DNA of 12,110 nucleotides from Euperipatoides rowelli (Eukaryota > Onychophora > Udeonychophora > Euonychophora > Peripatopsidae): NCBI GenBank assembly GCA_003024985.2, contig PXIH01S0035677.1. The stretch is one strand, 5' to 3'. The notes beneath the pieces were generated by a model. That model was given only the letters and a program-made list of their open reading frames with translations, did not search any database and had not been told where the DNA came from. Shown here in pieces: positions 8,194 to 12,110 of the stretch (position 1 is its first letter; each line of letters begins with the position of its first letter). The translations under genes and the position numbers were made by a program.

Positions 8194-8227
8194 AGATATG
8201 AGTCAGCAAAAGCTTTGTTGGCCAGTG
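8114..8227 (+). repeat. Right terminal inverted repeat of the 1.64-kb transposon
   Basis: Reverse complement of the left end; the outermost bases TTGTTGGCCAGTG end at 8227, and the inner limit is near TTGACGTGATAGG at about 8123-8136. Confidence 0.8.
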
Positions 8228-8600
8228 TAATGATAACAATAATAATGATAATGATAATAATGATGATATAATAATGATAATGATATTGATAATGACAATG
8301 ACAATGACAATTACAATGGTAATGATAATGATAATGATAATGATAATGACAATGGTAATGATAATGATAATGATAATGTTAATGTTAATGATAATGGCAA
8401 TGATAATGATGATGTTAATGAGAATGACAATGATAATGACAATGATAATGACAATGATAATGAAAATAATAATGATAATGGTAATGGTAATGATAATGGT
8501 AATTTTAATGCAATGATAATGATAATGACAATGGCAATGACAATGATAATGAAAATGACAATGTCAATGTTAATGACAATGGTAATGGTAATGATAATAA
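8228..8600. repeat. (GATAAT)n/(GACAAT)n microsatellite, right block
   Basis: About 370 bp of imperfect AATGAT, AATGAC, AATGGT and AATGTT words. Long open frames on both strands here encode only Met-Ile-Met or Ser-Leu strings and are by-products of the repeat. Confidence 0.93.
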
Positions 8601-9189
8601 AATCAATTGAAGAGTGAAATAACAAACAAGAACAGCAAGCACATTTTGAAAAAGTTATAAAATTTGATTTAAACATGAATCAAAATGTTATTTGAAACCA
8701 ATGTCTAGGCAATATTGACTTTCACTGTGTTTAACAAGACATACAGATCACCAGGACAAACTAGTCAAAAACAAAATGAGAAACTAACATGATAATGACA
8801 AACAAAAGATATATGATTTAATTAAAATTGAACCAAAATTCTACATACCAGCAATATCACATTCATTGCAATATTCTATTGTAGGCGATTAGAGATGAGT
8901 TGCAATCTTGTTAACTTTTTGTTTAACATGAAACTAAGAAATTGGGTGCTGAAATATATATCTCCCAGTATTAATGGTCTGGTATGTTGAAAATCACCAA
9001 GCTGAATAAGGCTTACCATCTAAATGTGCAATAAGAACTAAGCAATCCTATAATATAGTAGAATATTGGCGTGTGATATTCTACCAATATTTCATGATGG
9101 ATAGGTTTATCGGGAAAGGTGGGACTTGCATTTGCCTATTATCCCTAGAGTGGTACAAGTGTGTAATTCTGAAAATGTTTAGCTAGTAA
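8601..9189. other. AT-rich interval, no gene recognised
   Basis: Only a small hairpin was noted: GTAGAATAT at about 9058-9066 pairing with ATATTCTAC about nine bases on. No coding signal seen. Confidence 0.6.
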
Positions 9190-9495
9190 ACACAGTTAGA
9201 AAGATCAGATTTATGCAGTGTCTTCCTTAATGTAAAATGCTTGCCTGGGCAATCACTGGAAACTTGGACCCACCTCATGACCTGCTCCCCCCAAAAAAAC
9301 AGAGAACCTCAACCTAACATTCTTGAAAATGAAGAAATTTTTTATGCTGACAATCATAGCACTCACCATGTGACTGCAGAAGCATCATGTTCAAGTGTAA
9401 AAGATGAAGGTTACATGAATAATGACACAGAACTGTGGTATGTAACTACATCACTTATTGATTATTGGTGTAAGCAAGGGGTCACAAGTTTATAA
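9190..9495 (+). other. Isolated open frame, unassigned (possible exon or relic)
   Basis: Open from 9190 to the TAA at 9493-9495; the first in-frame ATG is at 9277. The translation includes GQSLETWTHLMTC, EPQPNILENEEIF and SCSSVKDEGYMNNDTELWY, which is acidic and uses a balanced set of residues, unlike low-complexity frames nearby. The stretch is visibly less AT-rich than its surroundings. No domain, signal peptide or membrane segment is evident and I do not recognise it. It could be a terminal exon, a transposon relic or chance. Confidence 0.25.
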
Positions 9496-9571
9496 AACAG
9501 ATAACCTGGCAGTGTTTCAATAAGATACATTTTAAGTATTTTAATATGGAAAGAAAGAAAATTAGACAATA

Positions 9572-9633
9572 TCTCGGTGGAGCAGTTAGCAAGAGGGCAG
9601 GCTACCAACCAATATATTGTGGGTTAGAACCAG
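9572..9633 (+). pseudogene. tRNA-derived relic (SINE head or tRNA pseudogene)
   Basis: TCTCGGTGGAGCAGTTAGCA, then GGGCAGGCTACCAACC, then GTGGGTTAGAACC resembles the D-arm, anticodon arm (loop CTACCAA, anticodon ACC by position) and T-arm of a tRNA. The B box GGGTTAGAACC (9621-9631) differs from the consensus GGTTCGANNCC mainly by an A where CG is expected. There is no full acceptor stem, and the sequence runs on into a palindromic GGTATAC-rich stretch, so a decayed SINE is more likely than a working tRNA. Confidence 0.5.
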
Positions 9634-9810
9634 GGTTGTATTGTAGGGTATACGGCGGTATACAGAGGATACCCACTTCTTTATTTTAAGAAACGTAGTA
9701 TACTTACTTCCCGTGCAGTTATAACTTTGATAGTATAAGGCTTAATTAGTGTACGAACGAGTATATACCTATTTGAAAATATTAAAAGAATAATGTATCT
9801 TAAGCTAAGG
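9634..9810. other. Interval after the tRNA relic, palindromic start
   Basis: GGGTATAC-GGCG-GTATAC-AGAGG-ATACCC near 9646-9674 has repeated GTATAC palindromes. It may be the body of the preceding SINE relic. Nothing else seen. Confidence 0.4.
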
Positions 9811-10635
9811 GCACACGGTCATTCCTGGACTTAAGTTTTTCAATGACACTCCTGGATTGACACTCCAACATTGTTATCGATTGGGTACACATGTTCATTC
9901 CAATTCCTCAAACGTAATTTATTCAGTCAAAAAAGGAAAATTTTCATGGCGCAGATTTTACTAAAATAGCCTAATTATGTATTTCCTGTTTTGCACTTTT
10001 GCTACTATTTATTAATCGATGGATCAAATAAATTTAAAGTGCATAAAAAAAAGAAAATATGGGCAAAAGAATGGCTTAAGAACAGAAAAAAGTTTCATGA
10101 ATTTACTAAATGAACTTCGCTTAAGTAATCCATGCGACTTTAAAAATTACCTAAGAATGGACGACAAAACCTTCAACATTCTATTACGACTCATTACGCC
10201 TTATATTTGTAAACAAAATACAAACATGAGATTTGCTTTTAACTTTTCATAAGCATGGATTGTTTTTGTATATTTATATAAAATCTTTCAAAAAGTCGGG
10301 TGAATTAATGAAAACGTGATTATCTTGTGTCATTTTCTTGAGACATAATGTAAGTAGANAAAAACGCACAACTATTAACAAAGGCAAACTGTGCTAAAGT
10401 TTAGAAAGATGCTGCCCCCAAATCCTTCTGGTGTTTCACATGTAGTTTCTTGTGTACACACAGTCAGTTTTGGAGTGTCATCCTGAAATTAATTCCCGGA
10501 TTTCTGGCAGAACAGAATTCCATCACTCCAAAAATAACTGTCATGTTCCGGGAATGAAAGCCATACACATGATGAAGAAAGTGACATTTTGGAGCGTTCA
10601 TTCCAAAACTTAAGTCCAGATTAAAAGAAACATTA
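9811..10635 (+). mobile_element. PIF/Harbinger DNA transposon, internally deleted
   Basis: The left part has CTGGACTTAAGTTTT near 9826-9840. The right part has its reverse complement, AAAACTTAAGTCCAG, near 10606-10620. Both ends carry repeated TCATTCC, GACACTCC and GGAGTG words, typical of long, sub-repeated termini. Between them lies the start of a HARBI1-like transposase (10019-10252). GGGCACACGGTCATTCC at about 9818 may be the outer left end, but its mirror image was not found on the right, so exact ends and the 3-bp target duplication are not established. Confidence 0.65.
10019..10252 (+). pseudogene. HARBI1-like (PIF/Harbinger) transposase, N-terminal fragment
   Basis: PIF/Harbinger transposases cut and paste their element with a DDE nuclease. 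This 77-codon piece, starting at ATG 10019, has the conserved N-terminal pattern: a basic start, then FMNLLNELRLSNPCDFKN, YLRMDDKTFNILLRLITP and KQNTNMR. In the family this is followed by the ISP-x-ERL segment and then the catalytic DDE domain. Here the reading changes to unrelated residues and stops right after NMR, and no DDE domain is visible downstream. A full protein would be about 350-400 residues. The element could only have been moved by a transposase made elsewhere. Confidence 0.75.
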
Positions 10636-10639
10636 TTAG

Positions 10640-10677
10640 AAACATCCATTATTAAAAACATCCATTACTAAAAACAC
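10640..10677. repeat. Short tandem repeat, 16-bp period
   Basis: AACATCCATTATTAAA at 10641 repeats as AACATCCATTACTAAA at 10657 and starts a third time as AACACATC. It lies just outside the Harbinger right end. Confidence 0.7.
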
Positions 10678-11132
10678 ATCATATTTATATGTTATATATT
10701 TATTAATTATGGAATATATTATAATTAGCCTGGCTACTCAGTGGATACAATTATTAGCTTACTATTGTCTGATTTAGCCACCATTTAAATGTGCATTTTT
10801 TTTGTATGTGTAAATCTTGTTAGAAAAATGACATTTTAAAGAAACATAAATTGCCTCAAATTGATATTTGATTCACAGTAACATTCAGCATTCTCACTGA
10901 CTTTTGAAAATATCATTAATTAGTTAGGGACTCGTACACTATCCGAACACAAAGCAAGTTCAAGATTACCGTTACTAGACTGTAACAGCCTGGTCAAGGC
11001 AATATTTACCATCTGAAATCTGGTTCAACTATCAAATTCCTGATTACCTTTTTTTTTTAAAAAAAAAAAGCTTATCAAAATAATCGGCCAATTACAATAT
11101 ACCAATTTACAATTTTGCGACTACAGCCCTGG
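10678..11132. other. AT-rich interval, no gene recognised
   Basis: It contains a T run followed by an A run (about 11049-11069). No open frame of note and no repeat family recognised. Confidence 0.6.
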
Positions 11133-11470
11133 AATAAAACTATGGATTTGTCTCGGTTCCGTAGTTAAGCGGATTCGCTTCCACATAATGAACCGAAGGC
11201 ATATGCTAAGGTGTACAGATTCGCACCTCAGCTTGGGCAGTTACGGAACGGTTTTTTTCCCCTAGCTGTAACAGCATGCTTTGGATTTTTCCAAGTACGC
11301 TGCCCTTATTAACATCTTAGGAACCTGTTTCTGGCGTATTATTGAAATTTTCTGGTGTATTTAATTTGATTAACCTCAAAAAAAAAAAAAAAAATACATC
11401 TCTTCTCCAGTTGGAGAGGAGATTTATTTTATAAATAAATAAATAAATAAATAAATAAAACTATGGATTT
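11133..11470 (+). mobile_element. Full-length tRNA-derived SINE with 17-bp target duplications
   Basis: AATAAAACTATGGATTT occurs at 11133-11149 and 11454-11470, flanking a ~304-bp body. The head holds an RNA polymerase III A box, TAGTTAAGCGG (11162-11172), and a weaker B box, GATTCGCACCT (11218-11228). An 8-bp stem GTTCCGTA/TACGGAAC (11156-11163 and 11242-11249) encloses them. The body includes CGCTGCCCTTATTAACATC and AGGAACCTGTTTCTGG. An A run, the hairpin ATCTCTTCTCC-AGTT-GGAGAGGAGAT (about 11397-11423) and an (AAAT)n tail follow. The tail hairpin presumably serves recognition by a partner LINE, which is inference. The long target duplication fits LINE-type insertion. The 3' half recurs inverted at 4531-4661. 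Confidence 0.9.
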
Positions 11471-12110
11471 CTTTGGTTAAAGCATCTATTAAAAGAGATA
11501 AAGAGAGGCAATATGGAATCTAAAAAGTACACATTACAAAGCGTATTTCCCACTTACGTACATACATGTCTATTATTCAATTCCATTTAAAGTTTTCCAT
11601 TTTAGAAACAACAATAAGAGAAAAAGCAAATGAATTGAAATAATTTAATTATATAAAAGTGATAAAAAAAGATAAAAGTCAAAGTAAATAAAAAGCTTGT
11701 TTAAATGTTTAAAGCTAGAATTTTTTAACTTTCAGACGTTGTATTTAATTCATTGAACAAAAAATTCCATTAGCACTTCAAGTTGAACGCATTTCTAGGA
11801 GAATCGTCACCGATGCTTTCAATCTCTAAAGATCCGATTTAATTGCCTCCTTCGTGCAGATATTTAACATCATAAAATAAAAACGAAAATTCCATCGGGT
11901 TTTTTTTTTTATTATTGAAAAATGATATTGATCGTAAAAATTCAAGAACTTTGGGTTCATATTGAAATCACAAATAGGGAGTAAATTAAAATTTCATTAA
12001 CTGACGATCATAATTTCCAAGTCTAAAAAATATTCCAATTATTATTACTGTCTTTACTTTATAATAATACAACAACAATAATAATAAGTATTCTACTACT
12101 ACTACTATTA
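11471..12110. other. AT-rich interval ending in simple repeats
   Basis: No gene recognised. It has a T run near 11900-11910 and ends in AAT/ACT trinucleotide tracts from about 12039 to 12110, including (CTA)n at the right edge. Confidence 0.6.

Larger units (their letters stand above)
6584..8227 (+). mobile_element. DNA transposon with long terminal inverted repeats carrying an uncharacterised protein gene
   Basis: The left end CAATGGCCAACAA at 6584 is mirrored by TTGTTGGCCAGTG ending at 8227 (12 of 13 positions). Inverted similarity then continues inward with small gaps for over 100 bp: TGCTGA, ATCT, ACTTGTTTTT, ACTAA-TTTGGT, CAAAAATCA, CTATCACGTCAA (left arm about 6584-6709, right arm about 8114-8227). 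The flanks are TAATGATAA on both sides (6575-6583 and 8228-8236), compatible with an 8- or 9-bp target duplication, though the surrounding microsatellite makes this ambiguous. The CA-NTGGCC end and 8-bp size would fit hAT-like ends, which is only a guess. The interior holds the broken gene at 6805-7817 and a 174-bp near-terminal duplication. Confidence 0.8.

Noticed and set aside
8274-8516. 80-codon plus-strand frame of Met-Ile repeats
   Set aside because: It is a translation of the GATAAT microsatellite; no start context or non-repetitive content.
8311-8676. 121-codon minus-strand frame rich in Ser-Leu
   Set aside because: Same microsatellite read on the other strand; the non-repetitive N-terminus shows no motif.
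5418-9000. TTGAAAATCACCAAG shared near 5418 and near 8985
   Set aside because: The match is about 15 bases and does not extend either way; likely chance.
10464-10661. 65-codon minus-strand frame
   Set aside because: It lies over the sub-repeated right end of the Harbinger element; a by-product of the terminal repeats.

Overview
The window is AT-rich, repeat-laden eukaryotic DNA with no intact host gene that I can support. The transposon content points to an invertebrate metazoan, and I favour an arthropod. It includes an APE-type LINE with a zinc-knuckle ORF1, a HARBI1-type transposase fragment, a copia-like solo LTR, a tRNA-headed SINE, and a decayed protein whose relatives I remember mostly from arthropod genomes. 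No bacterial-style gene, operon, CRISPR array or virus was seen. All assignments come from reading translations by eye; no database was searched.

Layout. (1) 1-2131, minus strand: a decayed 5' portion of a non-LTR retrotransposon, with ORF1 (CCHC zinc knuckles) followed by the start of ORF2 (APE endonuclease); the rest runs off the left edge. (2) 2132-3015: AT-rich, nothing recognisable. (3) 3016-4360: a satellite array of about 13 units of ~77 bp, split by a 397-bp solo LTR with a 5-bp target duplication. (4) 4531-4661: the 3' part of a SINE in inverse orientation. (5) 4670-5815: AT-rich, with a long hairpin next to three octamer motifs. (6) 5815-6469: a direct duplication separated by a ~250-bp MITE with 26-bp terminal inverted repeats. 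(7) 6470-8600: a (GATAAT)n-type microsatellite split by a 1.64-kb DNA transposon (6584-8227). This element has long inverted termini and carries a broken open reading frame of an uncharacterised protein family. (8) 8600-9810: non-coding, one isolated open frame, and a tRNA-derived relic. (9) about 9811-10635: a damaged PIF/Harbinger element. (10) 11133-11470: a complete tRNA-derived SINE with 17-bp target duplications. (11) 11471-12110: AT-rich sequence ending in simple repeats.

The genes do not form a pathway. The window is a record of nested insertions. The most notable item is the element at 6584-8227: its inverted termini, near-terminal duplication and matching microsatellite flanks indicate that the uncharacterised protein, with its DSSK and HNGN motifs, travels on a terminal-inverted-repeat transposon and may be its transposase.
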